This document shows, in pieces, positions 31,886 through 43,324 of a stretch of 64,000 nucleotides of DNA. The DNA comes from VRUE01 sp963770315 (GTDB lineage Bacteria > Actinomycetota > Thermoleophilia > Solirubrobacterales > 70-9), in contig CAVYPC010000002.1 in the NCBI GenBank assembly GCA_963770315.1, forward strand, positions 992,001-1,056,000, in the 5' to 3' direction. The translations under genes were made by a program, and so were the position numbers. How positions within the stretch are numbered: position 1 is the first letter of the stretch; the number at the start of each line of letters is the position of its first letter. Below the pieces are notes generated by a model that made no database searches, was not told the DNA's origin, and saw only the letters and a program-made list of their open reading frames with translations.

Positions 31886-32859
31886 GCCGCGTCCTGGTCA
31901 GCGGCGGTCACGGCTTCGTCGGCTCCTATCTGGCGCGTGCGCTGCTGGAGCGTGGCGAGGCCGTCAGGGTGCTGGATCGGCCGGCGCCGCGCCTCGCCGA
32001 CGTGGGCGGCGAGCGGCGCTCGGGCTTGGACCTGCTGGGGATCCGCGACGAGGTCGAGCTGGTCGAGGCCGACCTGCGCGACGCGGAGGCCGTGGCGGCG
32101 GCGATCGAGGGCGCCGACTCGGTCTTCCACCTGGCCGCGCAGACGATCGTCGGGGTCGCCCGCTCCTCTCCGCTGGAGACCTTCGAGGTCAACGTTCGCG
32201 GCGCCTGGAACCTCTTCGAAGCCTGCCGTGCGCACGGCGTCGGGCGGGTCGTTTTCGCCTCCTCGGACAAGGCCTACGGATCGAGCCCCGAGCTGCCCTA
32301 TCGCGAGGACTTCCCGCTGCGGGCCGCCTATCCCTACGACGCGAGCAAGGCGGCCGCGGATGTGATCGCGCGCAGCTACGCGACCGCTTACGGCGTGCCG
32401 CTGGCCGTGACTCGCTTCGCCAACATCTACGGCGGCGGCGATCTCAACTTCTCCCGCCTGATCCCGGAGAGCGTCGTCGCCGTGCTCGACGGCCGCCCGC
32501 CGGTTATCCGCTCCGACGGCAGCCCCGAGCGCGATTTCCTCCACGTCGACGACGCCGTCTCCGCCTACCTGGCGATCGCCGGTGCGCTCGAGAACGGAGC
32601 GGTGGGCCAGGCCTTCAATGCCGGCGGCGAGCGCCCCCACTCGGTGCGCGAGGTGGTCGAGCTGATCGCCGTGGCGGCCGGGGCGGGAATCGACCCCGAC
32701 TTCCAGGGCGACGGCAACCCCGACGGCGAGATCGACCGGCAGTTCGTCGACTCAACCAAGCTGCGCGAGCTGACCGGGTGGCGCCCCGAGGTCGGCCTCG
32801 AGGTCGGCCTGCGTCGCACGCTCGAGTGGTACCGCGACCATCCGGAGGCGCGACCCTGA
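31882..32859 (+). CDS. rfbG: CDP-glucose 4,6-dehydratase-like SDR enzyme
   Basis: 325 residues. NAD-binding GGHGFVGS at the N-terminus, catalytic YPYDASK (YxxxK) and the ASSDKAYG motif typical of CDP-glucose 4,6-dehydratases; ERDFLHVDDAV and NAGGE follow. It would make CDP-4-keto-6-deoxyglucose from CDP-glucose supplied by the upstream gene. No later dideoxysugar genes are near, so the end product is unknown. The C-terminal part is shorter than in typical RfbG, so another NDP-sugar epimerase/dehydratase is possible. Confidence 0.85.
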   Translation: MSRVLVSGGHGFVGSYLARALLERGEAVRVLDRPAPRLADVGGERRSGLDLLGIRDEVELVEADLRDAEAVAAAIEGADSVFHLAAQTIVGVARSSPLETFEVNVRGAWNLFEACRAHGVGRVVFASSDKAYGSSPELPYREDFPLRAAYPYDASKAAADVIARSYATAYGVPLAVTRFANIYGGGDLNFSRLIPESVVAVLDGRPPVIRSDGSPERDFLHVDDAVSAYLAIAGALENGAVGQAFNAGGERPHSVREVVELIAVAAGAGIDPDFQGDGNPDGEIDRQFVDSTKLRELTGWRPEVGLEVGLRRTLEWYRDHPEARP

Positions 32860-33656
32860 TGTGCGGGCGCTTCACGGTCACGGCCAAGGACACGAAGACG
32901 ATCGCCGATCGCTTCCAGGTTGAGCTGGAACGCTCGCTGGAGCGCAACTCCTCGGGCGAGGCGCTGCCGCCCACGGCGGAGCGGGTCAAGAAGGTCGAAT
33001 CGGGACTTGGTCGCTTCAACGTGGCGCCGACCCAGGAGGTGCTGACGGTGCGCTCTTCGCCGGACCCCGAGGAGGTGGCCCGGGGCGAGCGCGAGGCGCG
33101 GCTCATGCGCTGGGGCCTGGTGCCGCGCTGGGCGAAGGACCTCAAGGTGGGGTACCGGATGATCAACGCCAAAGCCGAGAACCTGACATCGAGTCGCGCC
33201 TACTCGCCGCTGGTCGGCAAGTTCCGGCACCGCTGCCTGATCGTCGCCGACGGCTTCTACGAGTGGATGGTGGCCGAGGACCCCAAGCAGCCGCGCCAGC
33301 CCTGGCGCTTCACCGTGGACGGCGGCGAGCCCTTCGCCTTCGCCGGCATCTGTACGCGCAAGGAGTGGGAGGGCGAGGAGGACCGCGGTTACGAGGACGG
33401 CTGGCTCTACAGCTGCACGATCGTCACCACGACCCCGAACGAGGTGGTCGCCAAGGTCCACGACCGGATGCCGGCCATCCTGCCCAACCCCGAGGCCGAG
33501 AGGGCCTGGCTGCGACCGGACCTCGAGGTCGAGGACGCGATCGCGATGTGCGCGCCGCTGCCCGCCTCGCGGATGGACAGCGCCCCCGCCAATCCGAAGC
33601 TGAACAAGGTCGGCAAAGGGATCGAGGGGCCGGAGCTGCTGGTCGCGCCTAGATGA
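32859..33656 (+). CDS. yedK: SRAP-domain protein (YedK/HMCES family)
   Basis: 265 residues. The catalytic Cys2 is exposed after Met removal (MCGRF), with N54 (RFNVAPTQ), E107 (NAKAENL) and H201 (KVHDRMPAIL) completing the SRAP active site. These proteins form a thiazolidine crosslink with abasic sites in single-stranded DNA and protect replication forks. Start ATG shares one base with the upstream stop (TGATG). An insert at about 22-48 is longer than in E. coli YedK. Confidence 0.96.
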   Translation: MCGRFTVTAKDTKTIADRFQVELERSLERNSSGEALPPTAERVKKVESGLGRFNVAPTQEVLTVRSSPDPEEVARGEREARLMRWGLVPRWAKDLKVGYRMINAKAENLTSSRAYSPLVGKFRHRCLIVADGFYEWMVAEDPKQPRQPWRFTVDGGEPFAFAGICTRKEWEGEEDRGYEDGWLYSCTIVTTTPNEVVAKVHDRMPAILPNPEAERAWLRPDLEVEDAIAMCAPLPASRMDSAPANPKLNKVGKGIEGPELLVAPR

Positions 33657-33657
33657 T

Positions 33658-34374
33658 TTAGCCGTTGAGCTCGCCGGCGGTGCGAACGCCCGCCTTGCCC
33701 CCGCCGGTTTCGACCACGCAGGAGACATGGGCGGAGAGCTTGCCGGCGGTGCGCCAGAACGAGGCGAAGCCGAGCTCGAGCGGTTCCCGCAGCCGGCCCT
33801 TGGGAAGCCCCCACTGCCATTCCTGCGAGGAGGTGCGGTGGGGCATCCAGCTGACCACGACGCCGGGCAGCTCGGTGAAGCTTTCGAAGGCGTCGCCCAG
33901 CTCCAGCGATGCGTATTCAGCCCCCTGGATCGGCAGCCTGACGCCGACGCTCGCGGGCACTTCCTGCTTGGTCAGGTTGTATTCGCCGCTCGACCGGGGG
34001 AAGGCGGCGCGGCTGTTGACCGTGCGGCCGAGTTCCGCGTCCTTGCCGCCGCTCATCCGGCAGCGCACCCGCGCCTGCCCGGCGGCCGAGCCTGCTTCGA
34101 TCCTCAGGGCCGAGGTGACGCGGAAGATCCGCTCGCCTTCGATGTTGTCTTCGCTCGCCCGCAGGCTGCCGTCGACGAGCTTCATCGAGCCGCCCCCGGG
34201 GATCGCCGCCACGGGGGAGTCGGGGAGCGGCGACCGCGCCGCCCATTCGATCTCGACCGAGCTGCCCCCGGCCTCGCTGGTGCTGAGCAGTGCCGCCGCC
34301 AGGGTGGCGATCAAGCCGATCGCGACCACCGCCAGCGCTCCTCGCGGTGGTCGACTGTCCTTGGTTGGGGTCAC
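33658..34374 (-). CDS. Membrane-anchored or secreted protein of unknown function
   Basis: 238 residues. A short basic N-terminus and one hydrophobic segment (about 13-30) ending STSEAGG suggest export or an N-terminal anchor. The outer part is beta-rich with two cysteines (RVRCRMSG and SCVVETGG). No domain recognised. It converges with the SRAP gene with 1 bp between. Confidence 0.7.
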   Translation of the reverse strand: MTPTKDSRPPRGALAVVAIGLIATLAAALLSTSEAGGSSVEIEWAARSPLPDSPVAAIPGGGSMKLVDGSLRASEDNIEGERIFRVTSALRIEAGSAAGQARVRCRMSGGKDAELGRTVNSRAAFPRSSGEYNLTKQEVPASVGVRLPIQGAEYASLELGDAFESFTELPGVVVSWMPHRTSSQEWQWGLPKGRLREPLELGFASFWRTAGKLSAHVSCVVETGGGKAGVRTAGELNG

Positions 34375-34413
34375 GAGGGCCTATTAGACACGACACCTAG
34401 GCGTCCTGCGGAA

Positions 34414-34487
34414 CGCGCCCGACAGGATTCGAACCTGTGGCCTTGCGCTCCGGAGGCGCACGCTCTATCCAGCTGAGCTACGGGCGC
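34414..34487 (-). tRNA. tRNA-Arg (anticodon CCG)
   Basis: Read on the minus strand: acceptor GCGCCCG pairs with CGGGCGC, D-arm GCTCAGCTGGATAGAGC, anticodon stem TGCGC/GCGCA around loop CTCCGGA (anticodon CCG), and T-arm CAGGTTCGAATCCTG. 74 nt, discriminator G, CCA not encoded. Decodes CGG. Confidence 0.97.
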
Positions 34488-34528
34488 TCAGATTGCAGCT
34501 TAGTCTGTCCCCGGGCTTGGAGTCTGAG

Positions 34529-34542
34529 CGAACATACGTTCC
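34529..34542. promoter_or_regulatory. LexA/SOS-type box
   Basis: cgaacatacgttcc fits the Gram-positive and actinobacterial LexA consensus CGAACRNRYGTTYG at 13 of 14 positions, with the core GAACnnnnGTTC exact. It lies 27 bp before the ATG of the broken nuclease gene, in a promoter position. Confidence 0.62.
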
Positions 34543-34569
34543 GTCCGATTGTAGACATAAGGTTCCGCA

Positions 34570-35039
34570 ATGGCTCGTCCCGGGAGTGGCAACGAGGGAG
34601 AGGCGATGATTTTGGCGGCGCTTGTGCGGCGCAAGTTCAAGGTTCTCGTGCCTTTTGGCGAGGGGCACCCATATGACTTGGCTGTCCATCTGGATGGACG
34701 CAGGTTCCTGCGAATTCAGTGCAAGACAGCCTGGCCGGTCGGGGGTTGCCTGGTCTTCAACTCCAGGACGACCGACCACGGCCGCGGCCCCCAGTCCTAT
34801 ATGGGGCCGCGGACATTTTCGGCGTTTACTTTCCGCCCCGGCAGGCGGTGTACCTCGTCCCCCTGGATGCAGTCGCCGAGTCGTAGGGACGATTGCGACT
34901 GGCGCCGCCCCGGAACAATCAGAGACGCGGGATCCGGCTCGCCGCTGGCTATGAGATCGACCAATGGACGGTCGATTCGCTTCGCGCGATCGTGCAGTCC
35001 GACGTGCCCCACGAGGAATCAGCGCTGAGCGTCGCGTAG
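34570..35039 (+). pseudogene. Broken PD-(D/E)XK homing-type endonuclease gene
   Basis: The first frame (34570 to about 34800) gives the nuclease N-terminus: acidic E in GNEGEAMILAAL, D in YDLAVHLDG and the QCK of LRIQCKTAW. Near 34800 the coding frame shifts: ADIFGVYFPPRQAVYLVPLD continues in another frame, meets TAG at 34884-34886, then resumes in that same frame with RLRLAPPRNNQRRGIR and ends at 35037-35039. This order matches group-I-intron-type PD-(D/E)XK (I-Ssp6803I-like) proteins. One frameshift and one stop make a full product unlikely. It lies next to tRNA-Arg. Confidence 0.8.
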
Positions 35040-35042
35040 GCT
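35037..35042 (+). promoter_or_regulatory. Candidate -10 box of rnz
   Basis: TAGGCT ends 7 bp before the ATG of the RNase Z gene; its TAG is also the final stop of the broken nuclease gene. No Shine-Dalgarno sequence. Confidence 0.42.
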
Positions 35043-35049
35043 CGCGGCC

Positions 35050-36033
35050 ATGGACCTCTCGGTTGCCTTTCTCGGCACGGGCGGCGCCGTGCCCTCGGCG
35101 CGGCGCAACACCGCGAGCGTGCTCGTCGCCCGCGGTGGCGAACGGCTGCTCTTCGATTGCGGCGAGGGGACGCAGCGCCAGATGCAGCGCTCGCTGGGCT
35201 TGGTCCAGGTCGACGAGATTTACTTCACCCACTTCCACGCCGACCACTTCCTCGGCCTGCCCGGACTGCTGAAAACGTATGACCTGACGGAGCGCGAGCG
35301 GCCGCTGACGATCTACGGGCCGCGCGGCCTGCGCGACCTGATCCAGAGCCTCGGCCGGGTGATCGGCAGGGTCGGCTACAAGCTCGACCTAGTCGAACTG
35401 GAGCCGGGCGATTTCGTCCCCTGCGACGGCGGCGAGATACGCGCCTTTCCGGTCGAGCACAGCGTGCGGGCCTTCGGCTACGCCCTGGTGGAGGAGGAGC
35501 GACCGGGGCGCTTCGACCTCGAGGCGGCGAAACGGCTGGGGGTCGAGGAAGGGCCCGACTTCGCGGCACTGCAGCGAGGCGAGTCGGTGCGGGGCGCCAC
35601 CGGGCGGGTGGAGCCCGGCGAGGTGATGGGCGAGTCGCGCCCGGGCCGGACGGTCGTCGTCACCGGCGACACGGCTCCCTGCAAAGCGACGGTCGAGGCG
35701 GCGCGAGGAGCGGAGCTGCTCGTCCACGACGCCTCCTTCTCCGAGGAGGAGGCGCAGCGCGCGGCCGATACCGGCCACTCCACGGTGGGCCAGGCCGCCG
35801 CGGTGGCCCGCGAGGCCGGGGTGAAGCTGCTTGCCCTGGTCCACATCTCCTCCCGCTACCACGTCGGCAAAGTGCTCGAGGAGGCACGCGAGGTCTTCGA
35901 GCCGGCGGTGGCCCCAAGGGACTTCGACCTGATCGAGCTCCCCTTTCCAGAGCGCGGTAATCCGCAGCTCGTGCAAAACGGAGCCAGGGAGAGGGGGGAG
36001 GATCCGTCTCGAGCAGCTTCCGACGAGGGGTAG
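35050..36033 (+). CDS. rnz: Ribonuclease Z
   Basis: 327 residues. Metallo-beta-lactamase-fold endonuclease that trims tRNA 3' ends. N-terminal LGTGGAVPSARRNTAS, zinc motif HFHADHFLG (H61, H63, D65, H66), TGDTAPC, and the C-terminal HISSRYH motif are all diagnostic of RNase Z. The Gly/Pro exosite arm is represented at about 155-185. C-terminus is charged. Needed here because the local tRNA gene does not encode CCA. Confidence 0.97.
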   Translation: MDLSVAFLGTGGAVPSARRNTASVLVARGGERLLFDCGEGTQRQMQRSLGLVQVDEIYFTHFHADHFLGLPGLLKTYDLTERERPLTIYGPRGLRDLIQSLGRVIGRVGYKLDLVELEPGDFVPCDGGEIRAFPVEHSVRAFGYALVEEERPGRFDLEAAKRLGVEEGPDFAALQRGESVRGATGRVEPGEVMGESRPGRTVVVTGDTAPCKATVEAARGAELLVHDASFSEEEAQRAADTGHSTVGQAAAVAREAGVKLLALVHISSRYHVGKVLEEAREVFEPAVAPRDFDLIELPFPERGNPQLVQNGARERGEDPSRAASDEG

Positions 36034-36043
36034 GCGCCGGCGG

Positions 36044-36179
36044 GGATGGGTTTGGGGGTTGCCTCGCCGGGTGCCCAGCACCACCTCTCGGTGGTGTAAC
36101 CAGGTGCCCCTTCGGGGCGGGAATCACTCTGCGGTGCCCGCTTCGCGAGGCACCGGCGAGGCAACCCCCAAACCCATCC
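36044..36179. repeat. Nested palindromic element A3
   Basis: Outer arms 36044-36075 and 36149-36179 pair over 31 bp with a single bulge (27 bp uninterrupted). Inside are a 7-bp hairpin caccacc/ggtggtg (36079-36096) and a GCCCC-TTC-GGGGC hairpin (36106-36118). On the minus strand the tcgcgaagcgg block of A1/A2 is present next to the right arm. It separates rnz from the pyr promoter. Confidence 0.82.
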
Positions 36180-36191
36180 GCCCCCCGCTGC

Positions 36192-36197
36192 TACTCT
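36192..36197 (+). promoter_or_regulatory. Candidate -10 box of the pyr operon
   Basis: TACTCT; the predicted start at about 36204 is just before the PyrR-binding hairpin. No convincing -35. Confidence 0.4.
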
Positions 36198-36206
36198 GAG
36201 CGCCGT

Positions 36207-36239
36207 CCTTTAACCCGGTCCCGTGAGGCCAGGAAGGAG
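36207..36239 (+). promoter_or_regulatory. PyrR-binding hairpin overlapping the pyrR ribosome-binding site
   Basis: CCTT (36207-36210) pairs with AAGG (36234-36237), inner CCGG with CCAGG (bulged A), and the loop tcccgtgagg matches the PyrR-binding consensus UCCnGnGAGG. The right strand AAGGAG is the Shine-Dalgarno sequence, 8 bp before GTG 36247. PyrR plus UMP should stabilise the hairpin and block translation, as known in mycobacteria. Confidence 0.78.
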
Positions 36240-36246
36240 CAACGAA

Positions 36247-36807
36247 GTGAGCGAGAAGGTCGTGCTCGAGCACGACGATTTGAGGCGGACGCTGCGGCGG
36301 ATCGCCCATGAGATCGCCGAGGCCAACCCGGAGGCCGAGCGTCTCGCCGTCGTCGGCATCCACACCCGCGGCGCAGTGATCGCCCGCCGCCTCCACGCCC
36401 TGGTCGGCGAGCTGACCGAGGCCGAGACGCCGATCGGCGACCTCGACATCTCCTTCTACCGTGACGACGTCGGCGCCAAGTCCCCAGCCACCCAGCCGAT
36501 CGTCCACTCCTCCCACATCGATTTCGACCTCACCGGGCGCACGGTGGTCCTGGTCGACGACGTGCTCTTCACCGGCCGCACCGTGCGCGCCGCGATCGAC
36601 GCCCTCTTCGACTACGGCCGGCCGCAGCGAGTGCAGCTGGCGGTGCTCTGCGACCGCGGTCACCGCGAGCTGCCGATCCGCCCCGACTACGTCGGCAAGA
36701 ACCTGCCCACCGCCCGCGCGGAGCGGGTCAACGTGCTGCTCGAGGAGACCGACGAGGTCGACCGGGTGACGATCTCCCCGGCCAAGACCGCGGAGGCTCT
36801 GGCATGA
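36247..36807 (+). CDS. pyrR: Pyrimidine operon regulator/uracil phosphoribosyltransferase PyrR
   Basis: 186 residues from GTG 36247, chosen for the AAGGAG site and normal PyrR length. RNA-binding regulator of pyrimidine synthesis with uracil phosphoribosyltransferase activity. PRPP loop VVLVDDVLFTGRTVRAAID (about 100-118), HTRGAVIARRL and RVQLAVLCDRGHRELPI are diagnostic. It heads a seven-gene operon and probably represses it through the hairpin overlapping its own ribosome-binding site. Confidence 0.97.
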   Translation: MSEKVVLEHDDLRRTLRRIAHEIAEANPEAERLAVVGIHTRGAVIARRLHALVGELTEAETPIGDLDISFYRDDVGAKSPATQPIVHSSHIDFDLTGRTVVLVDDVLFTGRTVRAAIDALFDYGRPQRVQLAVLCDRGHRELPIRPDYVGKNLPTARAERVNVLLEETDEVDRVTISPAKTAEALA

Positions 36808-37766
36808 AGCACCTGCTCGCGATCAAGGATCTCGAGCGGGAGGAGATCGAGGCGATCCTCGACCGCGCCGAGAGCTTCGCCGAGGTTGGGCGGCGCGACA
36901 TCAAGAAGGTGCCGACGCTGCGCGGGCGCACCGTGGTCAGCCTTTTCTACGAGTCGAGCACCCGCACCAGCGCCTCCTTCGAGCTGGCGGCGAAGCGGCT
37001 CTCCGCCGACCTGATCTCGCTGAAGGCGGCGGGCTCCTCGGTCGACAAGGGCGAGTCGCTGAAGGACACATGCGCGACCCTCTCCGCTTACGACCCGGCG
37101 GCGATCGTGATCCGCCACCCCTACGCCGGCGCGGCGCAGCTCGTCGCCGGCTGGGGAGAGGCGGCCGTGATCAACGCCGGCGACGGCAAGCACGAGCACC
37201 CCAGCCAGGCATTGCTCGACCTCTTCACCCTGCGCCGCCGGCTCGACTCGCTGGAGGGGAAGCGGATCTGGATCGTCGGCGACGTCCTCCACAGCCGCGT
37301 CGCCCGCTCCAACCTGGTCGCCTTCCAGGCGATGGGCGCGGAGGTGACGGTTTGCGGGCCCCCGGCGCTGATTCCGCGTGGGATCGAGCAGCTCGGCTGC
37401 GAGGTCTCCCACTCGCTCGAGCGCCTCGGCGAGGCCGACGTCGTCTACGCGCTGCGCCTGCAGAAGGAGCGGATGGCGGAGAGCTTCGTGCCCTCGATCC
37501 GCGAGTACGCGGCGCACTTCCAGATCGACTCGCGGCGCCTCGGCCCGCGCCAGCTGCTGATGCACCCCGGTCCCGTCAACCGCGGCGTCGAGCTCTCCGG
37601 CGAGGTGATCGACTCGCCCCAATCGCTGATGACCGAGCAGGTCGCCTCGGGGCTGGTCGTGCGGATGGCGATCCTCTACGAGCTGCTGGCAGCCGGGGGA
37701 GGGCCCCCAGCGCCCGCTGCCGGCGACCCCGAACGGAGCCCCACCCCGATCGGACAGCCGGCGTGA
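36804..37766 (+). CDS. pyrB: Aspartate carbamoyltransferase, catalytic subunit
   Basis: 320 residues. Condenses carbamoyl phosphate and aspartate. Carbamoyl-phosphate loop FYESSTRTSASFELAAKRL (about 49-67), the loop lysine region SSVDKGESLKDT, HEHPSQALLDLFTL, and LLMHPGPVNRGVEL near the C-terminus are the ATCase signatures. The last ~25 residues are Gly/Pro-rich and not conserved. No pyrI is present. ATGA overlap with pyrR and GTGA with pyrC. Confidence 0.98.
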   Translation: MKHLLAIKDLEREEIEAILDRAESFAEVGRRDIKKVPTLRGRTVVSLFYESSTRTSASFELAAKRLSADLISLKAAGSSVDKGESLKDTCATLSAYDPAAIVIRHPYAGAAQLVAGWGEAAVINAGDGKHEHPSQALLDLFTLRRRLDSLEGKRIWIVGDVLHSRVARSNLVAFQAMGAEVTVCGPPALIPRGIEQLGCEVSHSLERLGEADVVYALRLQKERMAESFVPSIREYAAHFQIDSRRLGPRQLLMHPGPVNRGVELSGEVIDSPQSLMTEQVASGLVVRMAILYELLAAGGGPPAPAAGDPERSPTPIGQPA

Positions 37767-39109
37767 GCCTGGCCGAGGCGCTTGACATGCGCTCCGGCGA
37801 GAGCGCGGACCTGGTCCTGCGCGGCGCCACCGTGCTCGACCCGGTCGCCGGTATCGAGGGCGTCCACGACGTCATCATCCGCGCCGGCAGGATCGATGAG
37901 CTGGCCGCCCCCGGTGCCGAGCTCGACGGGCTGGAGGAGGTTGATGCCGGGGGGCTGTACGCCTTCCCAGCCTTCTTCGACCCGCATGTCCACCTGCGCA
38001 CGCCCGGCCAGGAGCACAAGGAGGACCTCGAGACCGGCAGCCGCGCCGCTGCGGCCGGCGGTTACTGCGGCATCCTCGCGATGGCCAACACCGAGCCGCC
38101 GGTCTGCACGCCCGCCGATATCGAGGCGCTGCGCGAGGCCGCGCGCGAGGCGGCCTCGGTTCCGGTCGGCTTCCTCGCCACGGTCACCCGCGACATGGAC
38201 GGCGAGGAGCTGACCGAGATGGGTGCGATCCGCGAGGCGGGCGCGGTCGGCTTCAGCGACGACGGCCTGCCGATCGTCAACGCCCGCGTCCTGCGCCGCG
38301 CCCTCCAGTACCAGCGCCTCTGCGGCGGCACGATCGCCCTCCACGAGGAGGACCCCGAGCTCTCCGGCGACGGCGTCATGCACGAGGGTGCGGTCTCCGC
38401 CGCGATCGGCCTCGCCGGCATCCCCTCGGTCTCGGAGTCGACGATGATCGCCCGCGACGCCGCCCTGGCCGGTTACGAGGGGGGCCGGATCCACGTCCAG
38501 CACCTCTCCGCCGCCGAGTCGGTCGAGGCGGTGCGCGCCGCCAAGGCCGCCGGCGTGCAGATCGCCTGCGAGGCGAGCCCGCACCACCTCTGCCTCACCG
38601 ACGAGGAGGTGCGCAGCCTCGACCCCCGCCGCTTCAAGATGAACCCGCCGCTGCGCTCAGAGGCGGACCGCCAGGCGCTGATCGAGGGCCTGCGCGACGG
38701 CACGATCGATTGCATCGCGACCGATCATGCCCCGCATGCCCTGGAGGAAAAGGAGGTCCCGTTCGAGCAGGCGGCGATGGGGGTGACCGGGTTGGAGGCG
38801 GCTTTCGCTGCGCTGCATACCGACCTGGTCCTGCCCGGCACGATCGAGCTCGGCCTGCTGGTCGAGCGGATGGCGGGAGGGGCGGCGCCCTTCGGCCTCG
38901 AGCGCCCGACCCTCGCCCCGGGCAGCGAGGCAAACGTCGCCCTCTGCGACCTCGGCGCCGAGTGGACCGTCGGCGAGGAGGGCTACGAGAGCCGTTCGCA
39001 GAACTCCTGGTGCGCCGGCCGCAAGTTGACCGGACGCGTGCTGATGACCGTGGCGGGCGGCAAGGTCGCCTACCGGCTGCGCAGCTTCAGCCTGGGGGTA
39101 GCCGAGTGA
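37763..39109 (+). CDS. pyrC: Dihydroorotase, class I
   Basis: 448 residues from GTG 37763. Zinc amidohydrolase closing carbamoyl aspartate to dihydroorotate. DPHVHLRTPGQEHKED (about 73-88) gives the HxH pair, then IHVQHLSAAESV and SPHHLCLTDEEV carry two more histidines, and IATDHAPHALEEKE the catalytic Asp. The later residues NSWCAGRKLTGRV are typical. Coupled to pyrB and carA by GTGA overlaps. Confidence 0.97.
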   Translation: MSLAEALDMRSGESADLVLRGATVLDPVAGIEGVHDVIIRAGRIDELAAPGAELDGLEEVDAGGLYAFPAFFDPHVHLRTPGQEHKEDLETGSRAAAAGGYCGILAMANTEPPVCTPADIEALREAAREAASVPVGFLATVTRDMDGEELTEMGAIREAGAVGFSDDGLPIVNARVLRRALQYQRLCGGTIALHEEDPELSGDGVMHEGAVSAAIGLAGIPSVSESTMIARDAALAGYEGGRIHVQHLSAAESVEAVRAAKAAGVQIACEASPHHLCLTDEEVRSLDPRRFKMNPPLRSEADRQALIEGLRDGTIDCIATDHAPHALEEKEVPFEQAAMGVTGLEAAFAALHTDLVLPGTIELGLLVERMAGGAAPFGLERPTLAPGSEANVALCDLGAEWTVGEEGYESRSQNSWCAGRKLTGRVLMTVAGGKVAYRLRSFSLGVAE

Positions 39110-40213
39110 GTGCCGGCTACCTGCTGCTCGAGGACGGGACCCGCTTCGACGGCGATCTCTGCGGGCACGCCGGCGAGGTCACCGGCGAGGTCGTCTTCAA
39201 CACCTCGATGACCGGCTACCAGGAGTCGGTCACCGATCCCTCCTATGCCGGCCAGATCATCGTCTTCACCTATCCGCTGATCGGCAACTACGGCGTCTCC
39301 GCCGAGGCGATGGAGTCCGACCGGATCCACGCCCGCGGTGTCGTCATGCGCGATCCGAAGAACGGCGAGGACGTCGCCACCGCCGAGGGCGGCTGGCTCG
39401 ACTGGCTCGGCGATTGCGGCGTGCCGGGGGTCGGCGGCGTCGACACTCGCGCCCTGGTCCGCCACATTCGCGACCGCGGCGCGATGCGGGGGGGGATCTT
39501 CTCCACCGCGACCGCGGAGGCGGAGGCGCGCGAACGGGTTGCCGCCGAGCCTGCGATGGACGGCGCCGACCTGGCCCGCACGGTGACGCCGTCCGAGCCG
39601 GTCCGCTTCGACGGCCAGGGACCGCATGTCGTCGGGATCGACACCGGGGTGAAGATGAACATCGTCCGCGAGCTGCGCGAGCGCGGCTGCCGCCTCACCC
39701 TGCTGCCGTGCACCTCCTCCGCCGCCGATGTCCTGGCGGAGGACCCCGACGTCGTCTTCCTCGCCAACGGCCCCGGCGACCCGGGCGCCCTCGGCTACGT
39801 CGTCGAGACCGCGCGCGAGCTGATCGGGGTGAAGCCGATGTTCGGTATCTGCCTCGGCCACCAGCTGCTCTGCCGCGCCGTCGGCCTGGAGACCTTCAAG
39901 CTGCCCTTCGGCCACCGCGGCGCCAACCACCCGGTCAAGGAGCTGGCCAGCGGGCGGATCGAGATCACCTCGCAGAACCACGGCTTTGCCGTGCAGGGAC
40001 CCGGGGGCGAGCCGCGGATCGAGGCTGACGAGCCGGTCCGCTGGGAGACCGACTTCGGCGTCGCCGAGCTCTCCCACCTCAACCTCTACGACCGCACCGT
40101 CGAGGGCCTCGTGCTCAGGGACGTGGCGGCCGCGACCGTCCAGTACCACCCCGAGGCGGGCCCCGGCCCGCACGATGCCCGCCACCTCTTCGACTCCTTC
40201 CTCGAGCTGGCGC

Positions 40214-40221
<8 letters not shown>
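39106..40221 (+). CDS. carA: Carbamoyl-phosphate synthase small (glutaminase) subunit
   Basis: 371 residues from GTG 39106. Hydrolyses glutamine and channels ammonia to CarB. N-terminal domain VVFNTSMTGYQESVTDPSYAGQII; class I amidotransferase domain with nucleophile Cys near residue 249 (FGICLGHQLL), NHGFAV and the HPE triad part (VQYHPEAGPGPHD). 8-bp overlap with carB. Confidence 0.98.

Positions 40222-43320
<3,099 letters not shown>

Positions 43321-43324
<4 letters not shown>

Noticed and set aside
37676..37766. GC-rich inverted pieces at the pyrB 3' end as another nested palindrome
   Set aside because: Only short interrupted pairings (GGCAGC/GCTGCC and GGGGG/CCCCC) with no long arms.
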